In this document: positions 1 through 8,723 of the stretch, one piece after another
Layout of the letters: each line of letters opens with the position of its first letter
How positions within the stretch are numbered: position 1 is the stretch's first letter
Assembly (NCBI GenBank): GCA_003573635.1
Contig: QUTJ01031182.1
Span: forward strand, 1 to 10,233
Origin: Goniomonas avonlea
Lineage: Eukaryota > Cryptophyceae > Goniomonadida > Goniomonadaceae
Direction: 5' to 3'
DNA: 10,233 bases
The notes under the pieces: model-generated
Told to the model about the DNA's origin: nothing
Databases searched by the model: none
The model's input: only the letters and a program-made list of their open reading frames with translations
Program-made: the position numbers and the translations under genes

Positions 1-902
1 AGAGAGAGAGAGAGAGAGAGAGATTATTCAAACAGAGAGAGAGGGGGGGAGGGAGGATTCAAACCATTCAGGAGCCGCTGAGCGGCCACCGACTCCTAGG
101 AAACCTAGGAACCTGCCTGAAGATAGGTAGAGAGCCAGAGAGACAGAGAGAGAGTCGTCCAGCAAGACAAAGGAACAGAGGGACAGAGGGAGAGAGAGAC
201 GTCGATCGGGTAGCAAGGAGAGGGAATACATGGATATCATTTGTTTCATAAACAAGGCAGTAACGAATGACAACACCCTTGCCTCTCGGAGGCCAAAGGA
301 GTGCGCAAGTAGAGCGAGAGCCAGGAGAGTCAAGGCGTGGCCCGCGTCGTCTCAAGTTGTCACGCCGAGTCGAAAGTGAGGGGCGCGTTGGCTGCGAGTC
401 CTCTGCGCCATTGGTGCTCCACAAGCCGCCCCTTGTCGTACCTGCCGCACTCCTCGTCAGAAACACGGAGAAGGGAGATGGAGCGTGGAGAGGGGAGACA
501 GGGGGGAGAGGGGAGATGGGAGAGGAGAAGGGAGAGGCGAGCGGAGAGTGGAGAGTGGAATGCGGAGCCGTCACGACAGGAACTCTCATCCAATCTGGCA
601 ACCGTCACCCCTCCCCACGCCGCAACGAGTTTTCCAATGGTGGAGATGGTCTTACCGACAAGACAGCACTCCACCCCAGGCAAGCTTTCGAACACCGACA
701 CCGTGGCGACAGCCGCCCTTCCAGGACCCTTTGTACGAGTCGCCGTCCGCTGCGACGTACTTCCCCTTGCCGCTCAGGCCACCACGCGACCACTCGCCTG
801 GCAGAGAGTCGCGGTCAAAGAGGAGAGGAAGCAGAGTGACGACGAGGAGGCAGGAGACGAGGCCAGAGAGGACGGAGAGCGGGAGAGAGGAACAGAGAAG
901 AA
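1..902. other. Purine-rich low-complexity region, no supported gene
   Basis: The stretch opens with an (AG)n microsatellite at 1-23. It stays strongly purine-rich on the + strand around 37-60, 120-205, 470-560 and 815-935. Two CCTAGG palindromes lie close together near 97-110. The 560-800 part is more balanced in base use. Open frames cross it on both strands, but they are low-complexity, rich in Arg/Glu/Gly or Ser/Leu/Pro, and none resembles a known domain. It probably contains the 3' UTR of the MORN gene that ends at 903 and intergenic sequence. A small unrecognised exon around 560-800 cannot be excluded. Confidence 0.6.
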
Positions 903-2362
903 TTACAGAGCAAGGGCGAGAGAGGGAGGTGACTCAGGTTCAAACGTTGACAACACTGCAGCCTGTTGACGTTGTTGACAAATCAAGGTGATTGTTGGAG
1001 TAAGCATGTCAGCTGCGCGCGAGGTTGTTGGATCGTGAAGATTGGAGTTGGAAACAAAAAAACGAAAGATAGGTACACGAGAGGGAAACCGTGAGTCAAA
1101 TGGAGTCAATTCGCATTGCTTCCAACGAGGAAGATCATCAAAAATACCGTCGGTACCTGATAAAACAGTGCCATCCTTGCGGACAAGGGCGCCCTTATGG
1201 TGCCGAAGCCCATCCACAAAGTGGCCCTCGTACGTCCCTTCCGACGATGTAAATATCCCACGGCCGTTGGGAAGGTCGTTCCGAAATTCCCCCACGTAAA
1301 CCTTGAGGGCTGTATCAGAACACTGGAAGGGGAAAATGCGAAGTGCGAGAATCATCACCAAGGAAACCCACCTCATCTTCCGTGGTGGCGCAGGCAACAG
1401 TCAAAGTCCCACGACCACACCGCAAACCTGCGGCAAAGTCCCCTGTGTAGCTTGATGTGGCTGTTAACAGTGTCCCTTTGCCCTGAATTTGATCATTTTC
1501 AAACTCTCCTTCGTACCTGTGACCGGATTAGCCGGCAAGGGCCATGCAAATGGGCACACACCGGTCACCGTTCGCGAATACCAACGTGCCTTGCCCGCAC
1601 ATTTTTCCTTTCTGGTAAGTCCCATTAAATACATCTCCGTTGGCCCACGTATATTTTCCCTTGCCGTGTGCCTTGCCTTGAATGGAATCAGTGGATATAT
1701 CGCCGAGCATGAACAAGCATACCTTTTCGCCATTCTCCCTCATGAACGTCTCCTGTCGCATATCGATACACACCCCACCCATGCATAGTGCCTCGAGAAA
1801 AATTCCCAGAGTAAGTATCTCCAGTAGAAAATTCACGGGTTCCTTGTCCGTCAAGCAGCCCGTTTTTGAGAGATCCGCGATATGTGGAGCCGGGCCCAAA
1901 ACTCACAAATCCATCGTTTTCCCTGGATATGGGTGAACCAATGGATGATATCACACGCACTTACCATTTTCCTTCGTGAAACCCCCCAACGTACGTCACA
2001 CCGTTTGCGTAATGCCCCGTACCCTCTCCTTCTGCTTTGTTGCCAGTCATCTTGCCCGAATACGTGCACTGTTGAGCATGTCCAAACTTGACAGTACCCT
2101 TCCAACTCCCTGTCTTGCTCGCTTCTAGGACAGGTTCGTCCCACGAGTCTTCGGCGCTCGCGGCGCTATTTCTGTTGGGCTTTGGTTGAAATGTCTTTGA
2201 CCACGTCGAAGAGCCAAGATAGCTTGGTGTCAATGTCCTGATGCGTGTATCCTGGATCCATGGTTCCATCCAACCGCGCTCTCGCCCTTCAACAGCATCG
2301 TGTGCAGACGTTGAAGTCGGCTGTTGCCGTTGTTTCGGGGCGATCGCTGCCACCGGCTCCAT
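903..2362 (-). CDS. MORN-repeat protein, five exons
   Basis: Five exons on the minus strand: 2362-1965, 1922-1723, 1676-1562, 1516-1372 and 1322-903. The introns are 1923-1964, 1677-1722, 1517-1561 and 1323-1371 (42, 46, 45 and 49 nt). All start GT and end AG (CAG, AAG, CAG, CAG), and every junction restores the repeat reading. The product is 425 residues. Residues 1-85 are polar and unrecognised. About ten MORN repeats (pattern YxGxFxxGxxxGxGxxxxxxG) fill roughly residues 98-342, for example YEGEFENDQIQGKG and YTGDFAAGLRCGRG. MORN arrays are known in membrane-, cytoskeleton- and flagellum-associated proteins and in some lipid kinases. No kinase, SET or other catalytic domain is visible, so the specific role is unknown. 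The start is the first ATG after an in-frame stop at 2380-2378, with A at -3. The last 80 or so residues after the repeats look non-conserved. A CAG|GTACCG donor-like site at 1156 could instead lead to an earlier stop, so the C-terminus is uncertain. Confidence 0.85.
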
Positions 2363-2535
2363 TTCAAAGCGTGTCGGTTATCCGTGTACGTGAACCAAAG
2401 GAGCCCTACTAGTAAATGATTCTCGTTACGTACCAGCGTTAGGTATGTAACGAGAGCGTTAGGGCACTCGGTCTTGAACGGGGAACTTGAGAAGCTGCCT
2501 TGGCGAGAGGGCAGGGCAGCAAGCACCAACAAATA
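2363..2535. promoter_or_regulatory. Divergent intergenic region, probable bidirectional promoter
   Basis: This is the 173 bp between the start codons of the MORN gene (leftward) and the acidic-tail protein gene (rightward). Both promoters, or at least both 5' UTRs, must lie here unless there are unseen upstream non-coding exons. I see no clear TATA box. The main structure is the inverted repeat at 2421-2455 and an AGCGTTAGG direct repeat at 2435-2443 and 2455-2463. Confidence 0.6.
2421..2455. repeat. Inverted repeat, 14-bp arms, 7-nt loop
   Basis: The left arm TCTCGTTACGTACC (2421-2434) and right arm GGTATGTAACGAGA (2442-2455) pair at 13 of 14 positions around the loop AGCGTTA. The single mismatch is G opposite T, which would be a G-U pair in a + strand RNA. 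It lies 80 bp before the ATG of the rightward gene and 58 bp before that of the leftward gene. It could be a palindromic protein-binding site in DNA or a hairpin in a 5' UTR; the sequence does not decide. Confidence 0.8.
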
Positions 2536-3456
2536 ATGCCCCCAAAGCAGAAGGTTGAGCAACCACAGACTGACAAAAAAGGCCGCCCTATTGTTCCAGC
2601 CTCACAGAAGCAGGCCGGCCAGCAATCTGCTCTGGATAAGGCTGCCGCAGCCAAGGAGCCAGCTCGGCCGGTGAATCTTTCACAAAAGCAGCAGCGACAG
2701 CAATCCGCTCTCGACCAGGCCAACCGCGCACGGGAAGCTGCAAAGGGGGCTGCTTCAGGCGGCTTTGGTTTTGGTTCCAAAGTAGATCCTCGGCAGTATG
2801 GAACGGACGAACACAAAAAGTATCCCAAGGTGAGCCCAAGCTCTCAACACTTCTTTCTCCTCTTGCCTTTCTCACCTTGATTACCCAAGGGCTCAGCAAT
2901 GTACGAGCTAACAAGTTTCTTTACAACTGTGTTGTCGGATGCGGACAAGATTACCGAGGAAAAGCGGGCACGGCGAAATCCCGAGCTGGTTGCCCAAGAG
3001 AAGGCCTACCGGGAGGCCTGGGAGCGCGAGCAGGCAAAGAAAAATCCAGGGCGCCAGCAGCCTGAAGATACTCAAACTGGACCGGGTCCGCAAGGCAGCT
3101 CCGGCCAGGAGAGTGATGCGCAACAGCCCTCAGATAAGACCAACAAATTGAACTCTGCCCAAGCAGAAAATTCGGGACCCAGAGCGGGGAAAGAACCACC
3201 ACAGGAGTCCAAAAAGACCAAAATTAACTTTCCCCTAGAAGAATGGAAAGACCAAGCAGTGGGCACCCTACGTGATATATTCTCCCTGAATGCTTGCCGG
3301 CAATGCAGAGGCAAGCCACCTCCGGACTCGCAAGATACTGAGCCAATGCCTTCGAATGCTGCCGCCCTTGCAGGCCCCCAGCAAACAGATGGTCTGGGTG
3401 ACGACTTTGATGACGATTCTGATGACGACGACGACGACTACTTTTCGCGTCGTTGA
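2536..3456 (+). CDS. Unrecognised charged protein with duplicated motif and acidic tail, two exons
   Basis: Exon 1 is 2536-2829 and exon 2 is 2890-3456, with a 60-nt intron (2830-2889, GTGAGC to CCCAAG) in phase 0. Splicing gives 286 residues. Intron retention would stop at TGA 2878-2880 after 114 residues. I do not recognise the family. Residues 22-41 and 48-67 are copies of one 20-residue motif sharing SQKQ..QQSALD.A..A.E, a 26-residue (78-nt) period. Next comes a Gly/Phe patch (GGFGFG), then a short hydrophobic stretch (MYELTSFFTTVL) leading into a charged segment likely to form a helix. The middle is Gln/Pro/Ser-rich and probably disordered. The protein ends in a run of aspartates followed by YFSRR. 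There is no signal peptide or membrane segment. The start ATG has A at -3 and is the first ATG of this frame. A nearby CAG acceptor at 2896 would break the frame. An acidic tail with basic, Gln-rich N-terminal repeats would fit a nuclear or RNA/histone-binding protein, but that is only a guess. Confidence 0.75.
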
Positions 3457-4139
3457 AATGAGCCATTGAATATCGCGCGTCTGAGATGATCCTTTGCAAC
3501 GGCTTTTGCCAATCTTACTTACCGGTTTCGTCCTTCGCGACAGCTTTCACCAACCTTACTTCCTTAGAAACAATTCTAGGCAAATTTAGTGTGGCCTTCA
3601 TCCTGTATTCTGATATTATATTCCCCGCTGCGATGGACTGGGGCGGACAGAACTCCTCTCACATGACAAGGTGCGGCACTCTTCACAGAAGAGATCCACA
3701 AGGAAGAGACACTGGAGCAAAGAGGTGTCTCTCTCAGTGAAGTACTTTGGTGGAGTCATCGACTGACCAGAATCCAGCATATCCCGATCCAGCATCTGGC
3801 ATGACAACAATCAAGCGGAGCGAGCAAAAACGGAACATGCCAACGAACAAGCGCAACGAGCAAAAACGAACAACATTTCAAACAAACAAGACACGAACAA
3901 ATCGAGACGCAAAGCACAAGCCGGCGAGGAGCTGGTAGTTAATGTGATTTGTACTACGATACAACAAGGAAGACTGGACAGTGGCCAACACTCTCCAGAA
4001 CTGCCTCAACAGTGCCCAAAAATATTTGGACTGCCAGAAATACAGTAGATCAAGTCCCAACAACCACCACCGGAGTGGTTAACAGTACGATGCCTCCCAT
4101 GGAGGAACGCATGGTCTGTGCAGACAGGCGGCCAGCACC
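3457..4139. other. Convergent intergenic region with 3' UTRs
   Basis: This is tail-to-tail space between the acidic-tail protein gene and HSP70; no gene is seen. An 8-bp inverted repeat AGAGACAC/GTGTCTCT sits at 3705-3732 with a 12-nt loop. The 12-mer CGAGCAAAAACG is repeated at 3821-3832 and 3857-3868 within a stretch rich in CGAAC/ACAA words. (A/G)ATCCAGCAT is repeated at 3771 and 3786. A short ACCAC-CGGA-GTGGT hairpin (4066-4079) lies about 65 nt after the HSP70 stop. No clear AATAAA follows either gene. Confidence 0.6.
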
Positions 4140-4656
4140 TTAATCGACCTCCTCAATGTGAGGGCCGCCGCTGCCGCCGCTGCTGCCACCACCCATACCG
4201 CCGCCCATACCGCCCATGTCAGGCATGCCGCCGGGCATACCGCCGGGCATACCACCAGGCATGCCGCCGCCGCCACCGGCAGAGTACAGCTTCATCATGA
4301 TGGGGTTGCACACGCCCTCGAGCTTCTTCTGCTGGGCCTCGTACTCCTCCTTCTCACCGGCCGGGTTGTGGTCGAGCCACTCGAGNGCCTCCTTGCACGC
4401 GTTCTCGATGGTGTTCTTGTCAGCCTCCTCGATCTTGTCCTTGAGCTTCTCGTCCTGCAGGGTGTTCTTCATGGAGTACGCGTAGTTCTCCAGGCCGTTC
4501 TTAGCCTCGATGCGCTCCTTGTTGCGAGCGTCCTCCTCCTTGAAGCGCTCGGCCTCAGACACCATGCGCTCAATGTCGTCCTTGGACAGACGGCCCTTGT
4601 CGTTGGTGATGGTGATCTTGCTGTTGCGGCCGGTGGACTTCTCCTCGGCGTGGACA

Positions 4657-4687
<31 letters not shown>

Positions 4688-6131
4688 ACACGTCGATCTG
4701 GGGCACACCGCGGGGCGCTGGCGGGATGCCGTCGAGCTGGAACTTGCCGAGCAGGTTGTTGTCACGGGTCATGGCACGCTCACCCTCGTACACCTGGATC
4801 AACACACCCGGCTGGTTGTCGGCGTAGGTNGAGAAGGTCTGGGACTTCTTGCAGGGGATGGTGGTGTTGCGCTCAATCAGCTTGGTCATCACACCGCCAG
4901 CGGTCTCGATACCCATAGAAAGGGGAGTCACGTCAAGCAGCAGGATGTCCTGCGTGGCCGATGAGGTATCACCGGAGAGAATGGCGGCCTGGACAGCCGC
5001 TCCGTACGCCACAGCCTCGTCGGGGTTGATGCTGCGGTTGAGCTCCTTGCCACCGAAGAAGTCCTTGATCAGGTCCTGCACCTTGGGGATACGGGTGGAA
5101 CCACCGACCAGGACGATGTCGTGAATGGAGCCCTTTGACATCTTCGCATCGCGCAGGACGCGGTCGACGGGGTCGATGGTGCCTCGGAACAGGTCGGAGC
5201 ACAGCTCCTCAAACTTCGCGCGGGTGAGGGACACGAGGAAGTCGGTACCTTCGAAGAGGGAGTCGACCTCGATGGTGGTCTGAGTGGCGGTGGACAAGGT
5301 GCGCTTGGCGCGCTCGACCGCGGTGCGGAGGCGGCGGAGGGAGCGAGGGTTGCCGGACGGGTCCTTGCGGTGCTTCCGCTTGAACTCCTGCACACACCAA
5401 GCAACAACTCGGTTGTCGAAATCCTCGCCACCCAAATGAGTATCACCAGCGGTCGCCTTCACCTCGAAGATGCCATCATCGATGGTCAGCAAGGACACAT
5501 CGAAAGTGCCACCACCCAGGTCGAAGATCAAAATGTTGCGCTCGCCAGAACCCTTCTTGTCCAAACCGTAGGCAATGGCAGCAGCAGTTGGCTCGTTGAT
5601 GATGCGCAAAACGTTCAAACCGGAGATGACACCAGCATCCTTGGTGGCCTGGCGCTGAGAGTCGTTGAAGTAGGCGGGCACGGTGATGACAGCGTTCTTC
5701 ACCTCCTTGCCAAGGTACGCCTCAGCAGTTTCCTTCATCTTCAGGAGCACCATCGACGAGATCTCCTCGGGAGTGAAGGTCTGCTGCTGTCCCTTGAAGT
5801 TCACCTGGATGACGGGCTTGGATGCCTCCTTGGGCACCACCTTGAAAGGCCAGTGCTTCATGTCACTCTGGACGGATGGGTCCTCGAACTTGCGTCCAAT
5901 CAGGCGCTTGGCGTCGAACACAGTGTTGGTGGGGTTCATCGCGACTTGGTTCTTCGCGGCATCGCCAATCAGGCGCTCGGTGTCGGTGAAACCGACGTAC
6001 GAAGGCGTGGTGCGGTTGCCTTGGTCGTTGGCGATGATCTCCACGCGTTCATTCTGCCAAACGCCGACGCAAGAGTATGTTGTGCCGAGGTCAATGCCGA
6101 CGGCAATTCCTTGTGCTTTCTTGTCACCCAT
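4140..6131 (-). CDS. HSP70: Cytosolic heat shock protein 70 (HSP70/HSC70)
   Basis: An intronless gene for a complete 663-residue ATP-dependent chaperone of the cytosol and nucleus. HSP70 binds exposed hydrophobic peptides, with J-domain and nucleotide-exchange partners. All three family signatures are present: IDLGTTYS (13-20), [14 protein letters not shown] (202-215) and [14 protein letters not shown] (339-352). The interdomain linker DILLLDV is at 395-401. The substrate-binding domain and helical lid follow to about residue 617. The tail has four GGMP units (about 623-637), further Gly/Met-rich sequence and the terminal EEVD that binds TPR co-chaperones such as HOP and CHIP. No ER signal or HDEL/KDEL and no mitochondrial presequence are seen, so it is the cytosolic type. 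The start is the ATG at 6131-6129 with ACA before it; the frame stays open 24 codons upstream without another ATG. Ns at 4386 and 4830 fall in GCN (Ala582) and TCN (Ser434), so neither changes the protein. The lack of introns suits a stress-inducible or very highly expressed copy, beside an intron-containing neighbour. Confidence 0.98.
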
Positions 6132-6186
6132 TGTTGCTGATTTGCTTGAGTTCGACGAACAGCTCGGACATTTGTATTCGAGCTGC

Positions 6187-6201
6187 GGAAGGTTCCAGAG
6201 C
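6187..6201. promoter_or_regulatory. Candidate heat-shock element
   Basis: Three adjoining 5-bp blocks read gGAAg-gTTCc-aGAGc. Two match the nGAAn/nTTCn heat-shock factor units exactly and the third differs at one base. The element is 56-70 bp upstream of the HSP70 ATG, so it could lie in the core promoter or in the 5' UTR. A weaker gTTCt-cGAGc pair lies at 6222-6231. A minus-strand CCAAT is at 6384-6388. No TATA box is evident. Confidence 0.4.
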
Positions 6202-6270
6202 AAATCTCATGTGACTGATTTGTTCTCGAGCGTCATCACAGATCGATTAGTGAGCACGATGATGGGTGGC

Positions 6271-6327
6271 TGATCAAGCTGTGATCAAGATTGCGCTCAC
6301 GATAACCAAGTAAGTGCCCCTTGATCA
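6271..6327. promoter_or_regulatory. Three copies of TGATCAAG upstream of HSP70
   Basis: TGATCAAG occurs at 6271-6278 and 6282-6289, and its reverse complement CTTGATCA at 6320-6327. They lie 140-196 bp before the HSP70 ATG. Three copies of an 8-mer in 57 bp are unlikely by chance, and the core TGATCA is a palindrome. This could be a transcription-factor site cluster; no factor can be named. Confidence 0.4.
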
Positions 6328-6439
6328 TGTATCCAATCATCTTCTTTCAAGCCTTGGGTCCCCCAAGGCCTGCCACCTTGGGGATTGGGACCAGCCGCCG
6401 GCAGCCGTGGCTGGGACGGGCACGTTCTGTAGTTTGAAT

Positions 6440-6540
6440 ACTCTCCCTCGCTCCCTCTCTCCTTCTCCCCCCTTTCTCCCTCTCTCCCCTCTCTCCCTCG
6501 CTCCCTCCCTCGCTCCCTCTCCCCCATTCTCTCCCTCCCT
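6440..6540. repeat. Polypyrimidine (CTCCCT) tract
   Basis: About 100 bp of almost pure C and T on the + strand, built of CTCC/CTCT/CCCT words. It is therefore a polypurine GAGA/GGGA tract on the HSP70 sense strand, about 310-410 bp upstream of its ATG. Such tracts can form triplex DNA and often keep promoters nucleosome-poor. Here it may equally be one of the many simple repeats of this genome. Confidence 0.85.
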
Positions 6541-6599
6541 GGAAAAAAGGGAGAGGGTGAGGAGTCAGCCAAATACAACCACTGGCAGCCGCTGGTTTT

Positions 6600-8000
6600 A
6601 TGGATACCAGATACAGGAAGGAGGCACTAGCTACTAGGAGCTAGCGGCGCCGTCGGGCCTTCAGATCTGCTTGTTCCACTGAACGGTGCCCAGGTTTTTC
6701 TGTCTTCTCTCTGTTGCTCCTAAGCAGATCTATGGATCTTGAATACTCTCTCACACACACCTGGACCAATCCCAAACGAATGACTGTGGAATAGGAATAA
6801 ATTGTATTTTCAACTTGTTCGAGTACTAATTGCAAAAGCCATGTGCTGGGCCAGCTATTTAATTTGGTAAAATGTGTACACAGATCCTTCATGGGTCAAG
6901 GGTGAAAACGGACGAGAAAAAATAAAAAATAAAAATAAATTGGCAATTTCACACGAGTTTTACCCCATTTAATTTCTTGTTAATGCTTTGCTGTGCATGG
7001 TACATGAAAAATATGTTGGAGAGACAAGCCTCGGAGATTTGATTGAGAGCAAGAGAGAGTTTATTGAATTTCAAACATGCATATCCTGAAAACAGCTGCA
7101 CGTGTGGCCAACAATAACACCCTCTGAGTGATAGGTGCAATCAATTGGTGCGCTGTTATATATATATATTTAATATTCCTGGACTTCAGTTTCAAGGGAA
7201 GAAACACCGTGCACCAGACTGGGGGATCAAACCCACAACACCCATGAGGCGGCATTGAGGCCAACAGGCTCGGTTTGCTCCCCCCCCCCCCCNCCCATAC
7301 ACACACACTTCCTTCAGGCAGGCTCCCAGGTTTTCTAGGGCCTGTGACTGCTCAGGGGTTCCTGAAAGGCTTGACCTGCGCAGTGGTATCTTTAGTGGGA
7401 ACTCAACCTTTTCTATGCTGCACGGTGGAAAACAACGTTGGTATCGGCACACATCTGCCGTCATAAAGAATCGTGCAATGGAGATGCTTTAATGTCTAAA
7501 GCTCATTCAACTTGAAGTTGTTCATTAAATTCAGTACACATGCCCAATTTAGTTCATCCCTAGATCTCACTGGCACACGAGCACATTTAAACCACACTCT
7601 CTGGTCCTTGGGGACACAGGCGCGCGCACACACACACTTGGTGTTTGAGTTGGAAACAGGTCCAACAACATGAAGCATTGTTACTGAGGGCAGACCCCTG
7701 ACCTTGGAGTAGAGCTTGAGGTCACTCGAATGGATTTGTATTGCGACCAGTTTCGTCCTTTCCAGGGGACTCTGCGGGCGGTTTCTCGAGCTTCAGCGAC
7801 CTCGCTCTCAACGCATGTTATCCAGGATACTCAAAATCAGTCAAAGTCCAGATCAGCTAGTCAAAATCGATCACTTCTCCCAGGGTACTCGTTAATGACT
7901 CCGGTTGTATCCAAGGGTTTTACCTCATGGCCATAGGGTTTTTCACGCGTGGGACTTGGTGACAGCTATGTCACCACAGGAGAGTTTGATATATAATTAC
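6600..8000. other. Non-coding, partly AT-rich intergenic region
   Basis: No supported gene. The 6750-7200 part is clearly more AT-rich than the rest of the window. It includes an A-rich tract of AAAAAATAAAAAT type (6914-6941) and (TA)n at 7157-7170. A C-run interrupted by N, followed by (CA)n, lies at 7279-7308, and a CGCGCG-(CA)n tract at 7620-7637. A quasi-palindrome CAACTT-G-AAGTTG is at 7508-7520. A perfect 8-bp inverted repeat TGGTGACA/TGTCACCA with a 4-nt loop is at 7957-7976. Open frames here are short, and none shows a recognisable domain. Confidence 0.6.
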
Positions 8001-8038
8001 ACACAGAGGGAGACAGAGAGACAGACACACACACACAC

Positions 8039-8087
<49 letters not shown>

Positions 8088-8092
8088 GGGGG
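8001..8092. repeat. Compound microsatellite (AC)n(GA)n
   Basis: An imperfect ACAG/AGAC lead-in is followed by (AC)n at 8025-8042 and an uninterrupted (GA)n at 8044-8085 that fades into a short G-run. Short frames across it (Thr/His and Arg/Glu, or Ser/Leu and Val/Cys) are simple consequences of the repeat. Confidence 0.95.
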
Positions 8093-8122
8093 ATGATGGA
8101 GATGCTCTCGCTAGATGCCAAT

Positions 8123-8157
8123 GACTTGATAGACTTGATAGATTTTTAGACTTGATA
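8123..8157. repeat. GACTTGATA short tandem repeat
   Basis: Two adjoining copies of GACTTGATA (8123-8131, 8132-8140) and a third after an 8-bp gap (8149-8157). No gene is associated. Confidence 0.85.
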
Positions 8158-8263
8158 GAGCCACAACGATCACGATCATGCACGCCGGCCGGCACCACTC
8201 CCGTTGTAATTAAACTGCAGACGGCCGTCACTCACCAGGAGGCGGCAAGCCGAGCGAGCTGTC

Positions 8264-8291
8264 CCTGCCACAGACCAGAGGTCTGTGCAGG
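8264..8291. repeat. Hairpin-forming inverted repeat
   Basis: The arms CCTGCCACAGACC (8264-8276) and GGTCTGTGCAGG (8280-8291) pair over 12 bp with one bulged C and a 3-nt AGA loop. No gene flanks it, and there is no T-run that would suggest a terminator. Confidence 0.7.
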
Positions 8292-8464
8292 CGCCAGGAT
8301 CAGCACAGTGTGCACTGGGGATGAAGCACCGGAGTGCCTCAAAAGTTTAAAAGATACGTACAAAACTGAACTTCACTGAACTTCACCAGAATCCACGTGG
8401 TGACGTGAGACGTTGAGTGTTTCCAGGGACTATTGGCGTGAATTGAGTGGGTCCAGGGACTAAT

Positions 8465-8595
8465 CTGAACATGGACCGTCGAGGAGCCATCACCGGTCAA
8501 ACAGCCGTCACCGGGGAGCTGTCAACAGTCAAGAAGCCGTCCCCGGGGAGCCGTCAACGTCAAGCAGCCGTCAACGGTCAAGCCGCCTCAACGCC
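8465..8595. repeat. Degenerate GCCGTCA minisatellite
   Basis: Repeated GCCGTCA(A/C)CGGTCAA and GCCGTC(A/C)CCGGGGAG words with changing spacing, in about six to seven partial copies. Just before it, near 8409-8462, lie two copies of a (G/A)TTGAGTG..TCCAGGGACTA segment, and CTGAACTTCA is doubled near 8367. Confidence 0.6.
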
Positions 8596-8723
8596 GCTGC
8601 CATCACTGTGCAACCTCAGTCGCTCCCAACCTGAAATTATGTGAGAACCAAAACCACCACCGGCAACTGAGCGACCCCCGGATGTGTCATGGTGCTGCCA
8701 TCTCTACACACTGTATACACAGT

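Noticed and set aside
337-969. 210-codon + strand frame in the purine-rich region
   Set aside because: Mostly Arg/Glu/Gly low complexity from GA-rich DNA, without a recognisable domain, and several equally long frames overlap it on both strands.
2899-3456. ATG at 2899 as the start of a separate gene
   Set aside because: A 60-nt GT-AG intron joins this frame to exon 1 in phase, so the ATG is an internal Met of the spliced protein.
4158-6140. Long open frames antisense to HSP70 (about 4158-4964 and 5370-6140)
   Set aside because: Antisense frames are a known by-product of the strong codon bias of HSP70 genes. They mirror HSP70 codons and show no independent domain.
6132-6203. 24-codon N-terminal extension of HSP70
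   Set aside because: The frame is open but has no ATG, is not HSP70-like, and overlaps the likely promoter or 5' UTR.
7223-7233. Minus-strand GGTTTGATCCC resembling a tRNA or SINE B box
   Set aside because: It differs from the consensus at the key C, the A-box match about 30 nt upstream is poor and too close, and no cloverleaf forms.
7730-7936. 68-codon + strand frame
   Set aside because: Short, Ser-rich, no domain and no splice or promoter context. It is indistinguishable from chance.
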